In this document: positions 25,256 to 33,541 of the stretch, one piece after another
How positions within the stretch are numbered: position 1 is the first letter of the stretch
How the letters are laid out: each line of letters opens with the position of its first letter
Source of the DNA: Bacteroidaceae bacterium
Lineage (GTDB): Bacteria; Bacteroidota; Bacteroidia; Bacteroidales; Barnesiellaceae_A
Assembly: GCA_017555825.1 (NCBI GenBank)
Contig: JAFZFQ010000034.1
Span: forward strand, 1-35,947
Direction: 5' to 3'
DNA: 35,947 nt
The notes under the pieces: model-generated
Told to the model about the DNA's origin: nothing
Seen by the model: the letters and a program-made list of their open reading frames with translations, nothing else
Databases searched by the model: none
Program-made: the position numbers and the translations under genes

Positions 25256-28200
25256 TTAAATCATGTTTACTTGAGCACCTTGGTGGTTGATATCGAGACT
25301 CAATACCTCGGCAAGGAAGTTGTGTGCTTTCTCGGTATCGCCCAATCCGCTGTAACCCAATCCCATCACGTAACAGCAGTGGATGCGGTTGCGTTTGTTG
25401 AGATCGTCGTCCCAGATGGCCAAGTCGGGAAGTGATACAGCAAAGTAGTCTATGCGACAATTGTCGAAAAGGTGCTTTTCGCCATGTTTAATGAGCTTGT
25501 TAAATCGGCTACGAGCTTTGTTCTCCTCGCCCAACTCACGCCATGCCAAGCCTTGGAAGTAGATATTGTCGGGTTGTTGGTCGTTGTAGAAGAATGCTTG
25601 TTGGGGCTCGTCACTACCGATAGTGGCAATGGTGAAGCAACGGTTGGCTTCTTCGATATTGTTCATGCCCTTGTGAGCAAGTCCTTTGTAGTACCAAATG
25701 TCGTTTTCCTCGGCATTTTGCAACTTACCCTCGCCCAGGTTGTGGGGATATTGCTCGGTCTCGGTCAAGAGTGCCAAAGCCTCCTCATAGCGTTGTTCGG
25801 CAATGGCTTTCTTGGCAAGCTCTACGCGACACAATACATATTGGCCGGTAATCTTACCCTCGCCACCTTCCCACGGGTGGAATTTGCGAGTAGCAATCAT
25901 TTGGCGAGCCTCCTCGTAGCGACCCAATTGGTTGTAGAGTGTGATGCGCTCGATAGACAAGTCGTCGCGTTCCTCTACTTGCTCAAGGTGTTGTTCCAAG
26001 AAATCGAGGCGGGTTTGGTAGGGATAGCCCAACTTCTTGTAGAGCTGGTCGAGCTCCATGAGGATGCGTGAGTCGGTAGTATCGAGGGCGTATGCCTTTT
26101 CGAGCATCAAGCGAGCTTGTTCCTTCTCGTTGCGCTTGTTGTAGTAGGCCAAAGCCAAGTTGCGCCATGCGGTGGGGAAGGTATCATTGAGTTGTGTTGA
26201 CAACACCCATGCCTCAATAGCCTCGTTGTAGCAACGTGCTGCATACCAGAAGTTACCCAATGCGTAGGCAGCCTTTGAGCAACCTTCGGCATTTACTCTG
26301 ATAGCATCTTGCAAGATGTTAACCTCTTCGATGCGGTTGGGGAAGCAGTAGCTGTGGTCGCACTCTTCGCCACGTTTGTAGTATTCGAGAGCTTTGGCCT
26401 CGTTGCCCATGCGCGAGTAGAAATAACCTACGGCGTAGGCGGCAACGGGATATACATCTTGAGTGTGTTGCATGTAGTCGTCGAGCAAGGCGATAGCCTC
26501 TTCGTAATTGCCCGATGAAGCAAAGTCGAGAGCATACTCGATGCAACCATGTGACCAACCACGCATCATGTCGCGCAATTCGTTCAACGTCTCCTCGTTG
26601 CGAGTAATCAAGTAGCGCTCGTAGCGACAACCCATATTGAAGCGGTCTATTTGCAATGAGTCGTCTATCCACTTCAATGCCTCTTCTGTGCGACCCAAGT
26701 AGCGCAAGATAGTAGCCTTGAGTTGACGAGCCTTGTGGTTGTGCCAGTTGCGCACCAAGGCACGCTCTACGTTGTTCAAAGCCTCGGTATAGTCGCCACG
26801 CATAGTGTCTATCAATGCGATATTGTAGTATGCAGCATCTTGCCATGCGGCATTCCAAGTAGCCTTGAAGAAGGCTTCGTAGGCCTCGTCATACTTATGT
26901 TGCATCTTGCAGCTCCATCCCAAGTTGTAGTATGGCTCGCCATCGTAGGGGTTGGGGTTGCGGTCGGTGAGGGTTTCGATAGCTGTGCGGAAGTAGGGCT
27001 CGGCCTGAGTAAAACATCCCTTGCGCATCAATAACAAGCCCACGGCATTGTTACAACGTACATCGCCCGGCTCGCGGCGCAATGCCTCGTTGTAGTAGTC
27101 CATAGGATTGTAGGTTGCATGGCGATATTGCTCCAAGTGCAAGCCTGTAAGGTACAATTGCTCGATAGAGGCTATGTCTTGCGGATCTTTGGCAGCCTTG
27201 GCAGGGTCGGGTATGGGTTTAATCTCGGGTTTATCGGCACGATAAGAGAGAATAGTGCGACCACAAGCGTTCTTTATCTCGGTAATGAGGTTTTCGGGCA
27301 AGATACCTACTGCTTTGAAGCTGTCGATATAGGGCGTGCGAGGCGAGCAGTCGATAGTCTTGTCGAGGTATACAACGCCGTCGGCATCTTTTACCACAAC
27401 GTGCAACTGTTTCTCTACACCGGTAGTGTAAAGGATGATTTTGCCTTCGCCTTGCTCGTCTACCTCTACGTTGAGAATAGCATCTTTGGTGGCATTCTTT
27501 ACATAGCCAACCTCGCTATAGGGCATGAAGTATTGTACCCAAGATTTCTCCTCATAGGGTTGCAACCAAGAGAAATCGGGTTGGTTGTCGGTAAATACAC
27601 CTGTCATAAGCTCGATGTAGGGTCCGTCCTCGTCTGTGAGGTTGCGGTCCCATGCAATACCAAAGTCGCCACAGCCCCAAGTCCATTGTTTTTTACCGGG
27701 CGAAACGTGGTGGTTGGCAACGTGCAACAAGCCACCCTTTACATCGGCCTCATATCCGCCCACAAAGTCGTAGCGTGACTTGATGGCCATGTATGATGTG
27801 GGTACGGGAATGTTCTTGTACTTCGAGATATCGACACCGGCCGAGTAGTCTTGCTTGTAATATACGCCTGTAGCGATGGGGAAAGACGAAACGTCGCGCT
27901 TACCGTGGTCGAATACTGCATTTACATCAGGTGGGAACACCGAGTAGTAGTGGTCGTTGACAACAACAGCGGGGTTGGCCCACCACAAGAAGGTTTGGGG
28001 GAAGGCTGTGCGGTTGTATATCTTGACATTTATCTCAAGATAGGCTTTGTCGGGGTGAAGTGTAAAGCCTTGCATACCCTTGGTGCGGAACATGCGCTCT
28101 ACCTCGCTACACCACACTGTGACACTACCATCGGCATTGTGTTCGATAGCATAGTCGGTGGGAAGGAAGGTTGAAGGACGGTGGTGTTGAGGCCAGTTGA

Positions 28201-28594
28201 ACTCTATACCACCCGAGATCCAGGGGCCTGTGAGACCCACCAATGCGGGCTTAACAACTTGGTTGTAGTATACAAAGTGGCGTTGCTTGATTTTGTCGTA
28301 TGCCATGTGAACACGACCACCCAACTCGGGGAGAATCATGATTTTTATATACTCATTTTCCAAGAAGAAGGCTTTGTAGGCTTTCTCGGTTTTTTCGTCC
28401 GAAATTTTCTCTACAACGGGGTAGGGATACACTTTGCCACTACTACCTTGGTATACACGTTTCTCAAGGAAGATGGGGTTTTTCTCTTCGGCACCAATCT
28501 CGTAGGTGGGCAGCATAACAACTTCTTGCCATGCACGCACTTCACCCGGAGTATTGACAGTGCTACGAATAAGATATTCGGTGATTTTTTCCAT
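25256..28594 (-). CDS. DUF5107 domain plus TPR-array protein, cytoplasmic
   Basis: An 1112-residue protein with no signal peptide or membrane segment. Residues 1 to ~455 resemble the DUF5107 domain, with a beta-rich fold suggestive of the galactose-mutarotase superfamily. Conserved-looking sites are LPELGGRVH (88-96), GPWISGGIEFNWPQHH (123-138; Glu131, His137/138), FLWWANPAV, and YIELMTGVFTDNQPDFSW (326-343; Glu328). Residues ~480-1112 are about a dozen TPR-type helical pairs, e.g. YYNLGWSCKMQHKYDEA and NLALAYYNKRNEKEQA. No function is established to my knowledge. Its place between the sugar symporter and GH97 genes suggests intracellular sugar binding, modification or sensing. Start ATG is 8 bases after the MFS stop. 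Confidence 0.88.
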   Translation of the reverse strand: MEKITEYLIRSTVNTPGEVRAWQEVVMLPTYEIGAEEKNPIFLEKRVYQGSSGKVYPYPVVEKISDEKTEKAYKAFFLENEYIKIMILPELGGRVHMAYDKIKQRHFVYYNQVVKPALVGLTGPWISGGIEFNWPQHHRPSTFLPTDYAIEHNADGSVTVWCSEVERMFRTKGMQGFTLHPDKAYLEINVKIYNRTAFPQTFLWWANPAVVVNDHYYSVFPPDVNAVFDHGKRDVSSFPIATGVYYKQDYSAGVDISKYKNIPVPTSYMAIKSRYDFVGGYEADVKGGLLHVANHHVSPGKKQWTWGCGDFGIAWDRNLTDEDGPYIELMTGVFTDNQPDFSWLQPYEEKSWVQYFMPYSEVGYVKNATKDAILNVEVDEQGEGKIILYTTGVEKQLHVVVKDADGVVYLDKTIDCSPRTPYIDSFKAVGILPENLITEIKNACGRTILSYRADKPEIKPIPDPAKAAKDPQDIASIEQLYLTGLHLEQYRHATYNPMDYYNEALRREPGDVRCNNAVGLLLMRKGCFTQAEPYFRTAIETLTDRNPNPYDGEPYYNLGWSCKMQHKYDEAYEAFFKATWNAAWQDAAYYNIALIDTMRGDYTEALNNVERALVRNWHNHKARQLKATILRYLGRTEEALKWIDDSLQIDRFNMGCRYERYLITRNEETLNELRDMMRGWSHGCIEYALDFASSGNYEEAIALLDDYMQHTQDVYPVAAYAVGYFYSRMGNEAKALEYYKRGEECDHSYCFPNRIEEVNILQDAIRVNAEGCSKAAYALGNFWYAARCYNEAIEAWVLSTQLNDTFPTAWRNLALAYYNKRNEKEQARLMLEKAYALDTTDSRILMELDQLYKKLGYPYQTRLDFLEQHLEQVEERDDLSIERITLYNQLGRYEEARQMIATRKFHPWEGGEGKITGQYVLCRVELAKKAIAEQRYEEALALLTETEQYPHNLGEGKLQNAEENDIWYYKGLAHKGMNNIEEANRCFTIATIGSDEPQQAFFYNDQQPDNIYFQGLAWRELGEENKARSRFNKLIKHGEKHLFDNCRIDYFAVSLPDLAIWDDDLNKRNRIHCCYVMGLGYSGLGDTEKAHNFLAEVLSLDINHQGAQVNMI

Positions 28595-28602
28595 ATCTAT
28601 AT

Positions 28603-29988
28603 TTATTTAACCAATTCTTTTTCAATTTCTTCGAGGCTCTTGCCTTTGGTTTCGGGCAAGAACTTCACTGTAAAGATACCGCCGGCCAAGCATATAATGC
28701 CATACAACCAGAATGTGCCTGCAGCTCCCAAGCCTGCGTTGAGCATGGGGAAGGTGTAGGTGAGCAAGAAGCAAGCAGCCCACAATGCAAATGTGCATAC
28801 CGACATGGCAATACCACGCACACGGTTGGGGAATATCTCCGATACGATCACCCACATAACGGTGGCGAGGGTCATAGCATAGCAAGCGATGGCGCACACT
28901 ACAACCACAAGCACGATGATGCCGGTAAATTGCAAGTAGTAGAACAAGCCCATGAAGGCATATATAATGGCCAAGCCAAATGAGCCCAACAAGGCGAGTT
29001 TCTTACGACCCCAGCGGTCTACAACAAACATGGCGATAATTGTGAATATCACGTTGGTGATACCTGTAACAACGATGTTCATCAACACGTCCGAAACGCC
29101 ATAGCCGGCAGCCTCGAAAATCTCTTGTGCATAGTTGAATATAACGTTGATACCGCACCATTGTTGCAATACGGCCATTACCGCACCTATGAGCAATACC
29201 AATCGCATAGAGGGGTGGAACAACTGGCGTATACCACCTTGTTGCTTGTCGTTTTTCAATGAAGCCTCGATAGTAGCCAATTCGGCACGAGCTACATCGG
29301 CACCGCCGATTTTGGTAAATACTTCAAGGGCACGATTGGTTTGACCGGTAGAGGCCAACCAACGAGGGCTTTCGGGCAAGAAAAAGCCCATGACAAAGAA
29401 GAGTACCGATGGTACCATCATAGCCCAGAACATCCAGCGCCAGCCGGTTTGACCGTTCCATGAGTTGAGTATATACTCGGCAGTGGCGTCGGCGGGTACG
29501 GGCTCGGCAATGAGCCAATTGACTATTTGAGCTGAGAGAATACCCAACACAACGGTGAGTTGGTTGATAGATACAAAGCGACCGCGCATGTCGGTAGGCG
29601 CTATCTCGGCTATATAAATGGGCGATAGGCTCGATGCAACACCAATGGCAAAACCACCTATGAGGCGATATATTGTGAAGGCTGTAAAGGTGTCGGCTGC
29701 TCCTGTACCCCATGCGGTGCAGATAAAGAGACCGGCCGATAGAATGAGAATGGGGCGTCGGCCATACTTGTCGCTGAGGGGGCCTGCTGTCAATGCGCCA
29801 AAAAGGCAACCCATCAAGGCACTACTCATGGCCCATCCTTGCATAGAAGGATTGCCGGCGATGCCAAAAAATTGTTCGTAAAAAGGTTTGGCTCCTCCAA
29901 TAACTACCCAGTCGTAGCCAAAAAGCAAGCCACCCATGGCAGAGATGAGGGCTATACCAAAAAGATACGCTCGTGAATGTGTTTTCAT
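28603..29988 (-). CDS. MFS sugar:proton symporter (XylE/GalP type)
   Basis: A 461-residue inner-membrane protein with 12 predicted segments and all sugar-porter signatures: DKYGRRPILI in loop 2-3, PESPRWLAS after TM6, RWGRKKLAL in loop 8-9, and the C-terminal PETKGKSLEEIE. It should import a monosaccharide such as galactose, glucose or xylose; the sugar is not determined by sequence. It heads the operon MFS-DUF5107-GH97, divergent from an AraC regulator gene. Confidence 0.93.
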   Translation of the reverse strand: MKTHSRAYLFGIALISAMGGLLFGYDWVVIGGAKPFYEQFFGIAGNPSMQGWAMSSALMGCLFGALTAGPLSDKYGRRPILILSAGLFICTAWGTGAADTFTAFTIYRLIGGFAIGVASSLSPIYIAEIAPTDMRGRFVSINQLTVVLGILSAQIVNWLIAEPVPADATAEYILNSWNGQTGWRWMFWAMMVPSVLFFVMGFFLPESPRWLASTGQTNRALEVFTKIGGADVARAELATIEASLKNDKQQGGIRQLFHPSMRLVLLIGAVMAVLQQWCGINVIFNYAQEIFEAAGYGVSDVLMNIVVTGITNVIFTIIAMFVVDRWGRKKLALLGSFGLAIIYAFMGLFYYLQFTGIIVLVVVVCAIACYAMTLATVMWVIVSEIFPNRVRGIAMSVCTFALWAACFLLTYTFPMLNAGLGAAGTFWLYGIICLAGGIFTVKFLPETKGKSLEEIEKELVK

Positions 29989-30019
29989 ACTATATAACTT
30001 TGGTTGATATTATTTGTGG

Positions 30020-30027
30020 CAAAGTAA
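30020..30027 (-). promoter_or_regulatory. Probable -7 element of the MFS-DUF5107-GH97 operon
   Basis: Minus-strand TTACTTTG, one mismatch from TAnnTTTG, about 31 bases before the MFS ATG. A T-rich -33 region lies about 19 bases upstream. Confidence 0.4.
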
Positions 30028-30116
30028 ATGCTTATTACATAGGGATAAAATGGAAAATCGCTCTATCGATATGGATTTTTTTACTTTTTTGCGACTTTTA
30101 TGTCAAGTTTCTTTTT

Positions 30117-30124
30117 TACCTTTG
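30117..30124 (+). promoter_or_regulatory. -7 element of the AraC-family gene
   Basis: TACCTTTG, an exact TAnnTTTG match, 26 bases before the ATG. A TTTG at 30088-30091 is rather far (25-base gap) to be the -33 element. Confidence 0.55.
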
Positions 30125-30150
30125 TCATGTAACCTTAATTATAGATAGCC

Positions 30151-31035
30151 ATGCCTAAACTGAAAGAGGGTTTCAGAGGTCAGCGAGCCATTATCATACC
30201 CTCATTTATTATCGACAATATCAACAAGACTCCGTTGGGTCGTCTTCTCTATATTACCGACATTGGTTTTTATCCTACCGCATCGCATCATTATCGTGAG
30301 CGCGGACACGAGCAGGCTCATGAGAATATATTGATATATTGTGTCAAAGGTGAAGGCTGGTATAAAATAAGAAATCAGAAATACACCGTATCGCAAGGCT
30401 CTTTCTTTATTATTCCTGCGCATGCGCAACATTCGTATGGCTGTAATGAAGAGAATCCATGGAGTATTTATTGGTTGCACTTTTCGGGCGAGATAGCCTC
30501 CTATTTTGCCAATGGATTTGAGATACCGACTCATGCCGTCGCTGAGGTTGGCACCTCGGGCAATACTCCGCTGGAGCTTTTTGAGGAGATATATCGTGTG
30601 CTCGACAATGGGTTTACCAACAACAATATCATGTATGCTACCTCAACGTTGTTTCACTTCCTGGGTGTATTGAAGCATTCGGGCTTGATAGAGCAGGACA
30701 ACGATGCTCAACATCTCGATGTTGTAGACTTGTCGATAAGATATATGCAAGACAGACTTGCACAGCGCATCAAGCTGGTCGATATTGCCTCGGAGGTGCA
30801 TCTGTCGGTGTCGTATTTTTCCAGCCTTTTCCTTAAGAAAACCGGATACTCCCCGCTACAATATCTCAACATGTTGCGCATACGCAAGGCTTGTCAATAC
30901 CTTGATAACACCAATATGAAAATCAATCAGATTGCACCGTTGGTGGGTATTGACGATAACTTTTATTTCTCGCGACTATTTACAAAGATTATGGGTATAA
31001 CCCCCTCGCAATATCGCACAGATAAGAAGGGCTGA
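30151..31035 (+). CDS. AraC-family transcriptional regulator
   Basis: A 294-residue regulator. The N-terminal cupin-like sensor domain (about 15-160) includes HENILIYCVKGEGWYKI and FIIPAHAQHSYG. The C-terminal double helix-turn-helix (about 190-290) includes VDIASEVHLSVSYFSSLFLKKTGYSPLQYL and ends GITPSQYR. Architecture is that of sugar-responsive AraC activators. Divergent position against the MFS-DUF5107-GH97 operon makes that operon the likely target. The effector sugar is unknown. Confidence 0.92.
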   Translation: MPKLKEGFRGQRAIIIPSFIIDNINKTPLGRLLYITDIGFYPTASHHYRERGHEQAHENILIYCVKGEGWYKIRNQKYTVSQGSFFIIPAHAQHSYGCNEENPWSIYWLHFSGEIASYFANGFEIPTHAVAEVGTSGNTPLELFEEIYRVLDNGFTNNNIMYATSTLFHFLGVLKHSGLIEQDNDAQHLDVVDLSIRYMQDRLAQRIKLVDIASEVHLSVSYFSSLFLKKTGYSPLQYLNMLRIRKACQYLDNTNMKINQIAPLVGIDDNFYFSRLFTKIMGITPSQYRTDKKG

Positions 31036-31055
31036 GACCTCTTGTTATACAGCAA

Positions 31056-32426
31056 TTATAGTTTTATTACTTCACTGCTGCCATTGCTATAGCCTATGTG
31101 CATGATGCAATGAGTATTGCCACATAGCTCAACAGTAGCTTGTGTGTCGTTGATGTATAGCTTGTTGAGTATATGACCGCTGTAGTTGTAGAGGGTGATT
31201 GTTTTTATCGTTGTAGCTGCAGTAGCCTCTATACCGTTGCTTGTGCGACGCAGTTGCAGTGCGTGTTGCTCGGTAGCATCAATATTGGTAAAGGGGTCGC
31301 CTTTGAGGATAAAGGTGCTCCATACTACATCGCTTTCATACTGTGGCAATATAGACTCTAACACTGTTACCTCAACATTGGCAGTATTTACTTGTTGGAA
31401 CGCTTGATAGCCGAGTGTAGGTACAATGGGTGAGGGGCATGTTATGCTGCGCAGTGCGCGACAGTTGGCAAATGTCCAGTCGCCTATGGCTGTGAGGTTG
31501 TAGGGCAATGAAATAGTTGTGAGAGCTGTGCAATTGGCAAATGCACTTGCTTTTATCTCCTCAACGCTATGAGGCAGTGTGACGCTCTTGAGCGAGGTCG
31601 TTTCGTAGAACATACTACCCTCAATTGTTCCTAACTTGTGCAGATGCGACCAGTCAATGTTGCTTATAGCAGTATACATAAAGGCTTCATCGCCTATACT
31701 CTCGACAGTTGAGGGTAGCAATACGTTGTTGAGTTGCGTACAGGCGTTGAATGCTTGCGCACCCACTTCAATCAATTTTGTATCAGTAAAATCGAGGGTA
31801 GACAATATGGCACAACCGTTGAAGGCATTATCACCCAATATGCTCAATTGTGAGCCCTTGGCAATGACGACACCATCCAATTGAGGATTATAGGCAAAGG
31901 CGGCAGCACCAATCTCCTCGACCGATGCGGGTATCTCTATATTGCGAAGGCGGGTGCAACGTGATATTGCAGCCGATTTAATGGTTTTCAGCGATGGAAG
32001 TTCGCCCATGTTTGTTGTGCGTAGCACAATGGCTTGAAAGAAGGCGTTTTCACCAATCGACTCGATAGTGGTGGGGAAGTAGAACGTATTGAGGCGAGTC
32101 ATGCCGGTGCTTGCATAGGGCACATAAAAGGCATTGGCCGGAATTTCGTTGGCGGCATACAATGTGCCATCTATCTCGCAAGCCTCTATTTTTGCTTCAC
32201 TCATATCTATCGACTTTATATCCTTGATATTGTCGCGGATAAAGAAGAAGTCGGCAGCATTGAGCGTACCTGTCAACTTTATGTTGTTTATATCCTTGAG
32301 CGATGTACCCTCCAAAGCCGACGAAAGGTTGCCTGCGGTAACGTTGTATGTTGTTGTCTCTTGGGCAATAGCCGTTGTGGTGAGGATGAGTAAAAATAGC
32401 ACAAGTGTGTGTTTGATGTGTTTCAT
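31056..32426 (-). CDS. Secreted BspA-like leucine-rich repeat protein
   Basis: A 456-residue protein with a signal peptide (1-21, TTAIAQ). About eight LRR_5/BspA-type repeats of ~23 residues lie at about 105-345, with the recurring pattern SVEEIGAAAFAYNPQL. A C-terminal beta domain (about 380-456, ITLYNYSGHILNKLYI...EVIKL) resembles a Por-secretion (type IX) tail, though not perfectly. BspA-like proteins usually act at the cell surface in adhesion or ligand binding. It starts 3 bases after galM, implying co-transcription, which is an unusual pairing. Confidence 0.85.
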   Translation of the reverse strand: MKHIKHTLVLFLLILTTTAIAQETTTYNVTAGNLSSALEGTSLKDINNIKLTGTLNAADFFFIRDNIKDIKSIDMSEAKIEACEIDGTLYAANEIPANAFYVPYASTGMTRLNTFYFPTTIESIGENAFFQAIVLRTTNMGELPSLKTIKSAAISRCTRLRNIEIPASVEEIGAAAFAYNPQLDGVVIAKGSQLSILGDNAFNGCAILSTLDFTDTKLIEVGAQAFNACTQLNNVLLPSTVESIGDEAFMYTAISNIDWSHLHKLGTIEGSMFYETTSLKSVTLPHSVEEIKASAFANCTALTTISLPYNLTAIGDWTFANCRALRSITCPSPIVPTLGYQAFQQVNTANVEVTVLESILPQYESDVVWSTFILKGDPFTNIDATEQHALQLRRTSNGIEATAATTIKTITLYNYSGHILNKLYINDTQATVELCGNTHCIMHIGYSNGSSEVIKL

Positions 32427-32429
32427 AAC

Positions 32430-33464
32430 TTATAATGTATCAAAGATAAAACGTGTTGAGTAGTCATAAGCCTCGCCGGGAAGCAGTAGCGTAGAGGGGA
32501 AATGTGCGTGCGCGGGGGTATCGGGGTAGAATTGTGTTTCGAGGCATAGGCCTGTAGTGGGGGCATGCGGCACACCACACTTGCCCACGGCATTGCTCTC
32601 TAAGTATCCTGCCGAGTAAAATAGTACTGCAGGAAGCGTGGTCTCTACGTGTAGGCTTCGGCCACATGTTTCTTCTATCACATGAGCGGCCTTATGCCAT
32701 TCGCCCGCGGGCCCCAATGGATAGCAGTGATTGTAGCCTCTGTTCCATTTGAGTTGCTCGTTGTCGTGCTCTCGGCGCTCGCCTATGGTGCGACTTGTAG
32801 TGAAGTCGAAGGGGGTATCTTGTACCGCAACCACCTCTCCCGAAGGGATAAAGGAGGCATTGGTGTCGAGTATTCTATCTGAAAAGATTTGTAATAAATG
32901 ATTGTCGACCGATTGTGCCTTGCCCGAAAGGTTGAAGTAGGCATGGTTTGTCATATTGACATGAGTAGGGGCATCGGTCGTAGCCCTGTGTCGTATGGTT
33001 ACCTGGTGATCGTCGGTCATGGTATACTCTACTATGGCTTCGACTCTACCGGGAAATCCGCCTTGCAAATGAGGCGATGTGTGCATAAAGCGTATACCAT
33101 TGGGTATATAGCACCATTGCCACACACAACGATGCCAGCCATCTCGGCCTCCGTGATTGGTATTGATACCATCATTGGCTTCGAGGGGATAGGTTGTGCC
33201 GTCTATTTCAATGGCGGCGTTGCGCAGACGATTGGCATATCGACCCACCGTACTGCCTATGTAACTCGTGTCGGCAAGATAACCTTGTAGGGAGTTGTAT
33301 CCCAGCAATACATCGTCGAGGCGACCTTGTGCATCGGGCATTGAGGCCGATACCCATGTTGCGCCATAGTTGCTCACCTCTATATAAGCACCATCGGGGG
33401 CTGTGAGGCGAAAGAGCATGATGTCTTCATGAGAAGCATCCCATATACGACTATCGAGTTGCAT
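32430..33464 (-). CDS. galM: Aldose 1-epimerase (galactose mutarotase)
   Basis: A 344-residue enzyme interconverting alpha and beta anomers of galactose and glucose. Sites match well-studied GalM proteins: His104 in NTNHGG, catalytic acid His174 in MTNHAYFNL, catalytic base Glu309 in LCLETQFYPD, and TVGRYANR for substrate binding. There is no signal peptide, so it should be cytoplasmic. The location next to a GH97 locus and a GalP-like symporter fits galactose use. It leads a two-gene unit with the LRR gene. Confidence 0.96.
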   Translation of the reverse strand: MQLDSRIWDASHEDIMLFRLTAPDGAYIEVSNYGATWVSASMPDAQGRLDDVLLGYNSLQGYLADTSYIGSTVGRYANRLRNAAIEIDGTTYPLEANDGINTNHGGRDGWHRCVWQWCYIPNGIRFMHTSPHLQGGFPGRVEAIVEYTMTDDHQVTIRHRATTDAPTHVNMTNHAYFNLSGKAQSVDNHLLQIFSDRILDTNASFIPSGEVVAVQDTPFDFTTSRTIGERREHDNEQLKWNRGYNHCYPLGPAGEWHKAAHVIEETCGRSLHVETTLPAVLFYSAGYLESNAVGKCGVPHAPTTGLCLETQFYPDTPAHAHFPSTLLLPGEAYDYSTRFIFDTL

Positions 33465-33500
33465 GTTTTTGATATTAATATTTGTGTTTAAAGTTAAGAA

Positions 33501-33529
33501 AGAGAGGTGTCACTCGGTGACACCTCTCT
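33501..33529 (-). terminator. Intrinsic terminator of the FG-GAP gene
   Basis: A perfect 13-bp stem (AGAGAGGTGTCAC at 33501-33513 with its complement at 33517-33529) and 3-base loop, 12 bases past the stop codon, followed on the minus strand by TTCTTAACTTT. An imperfect -7 box for galM (TAACTTTA, 33489-33496) overlaps that tail. Confidence 0.85.
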
Positions 33530-33541
33530 GATGATAGTATA

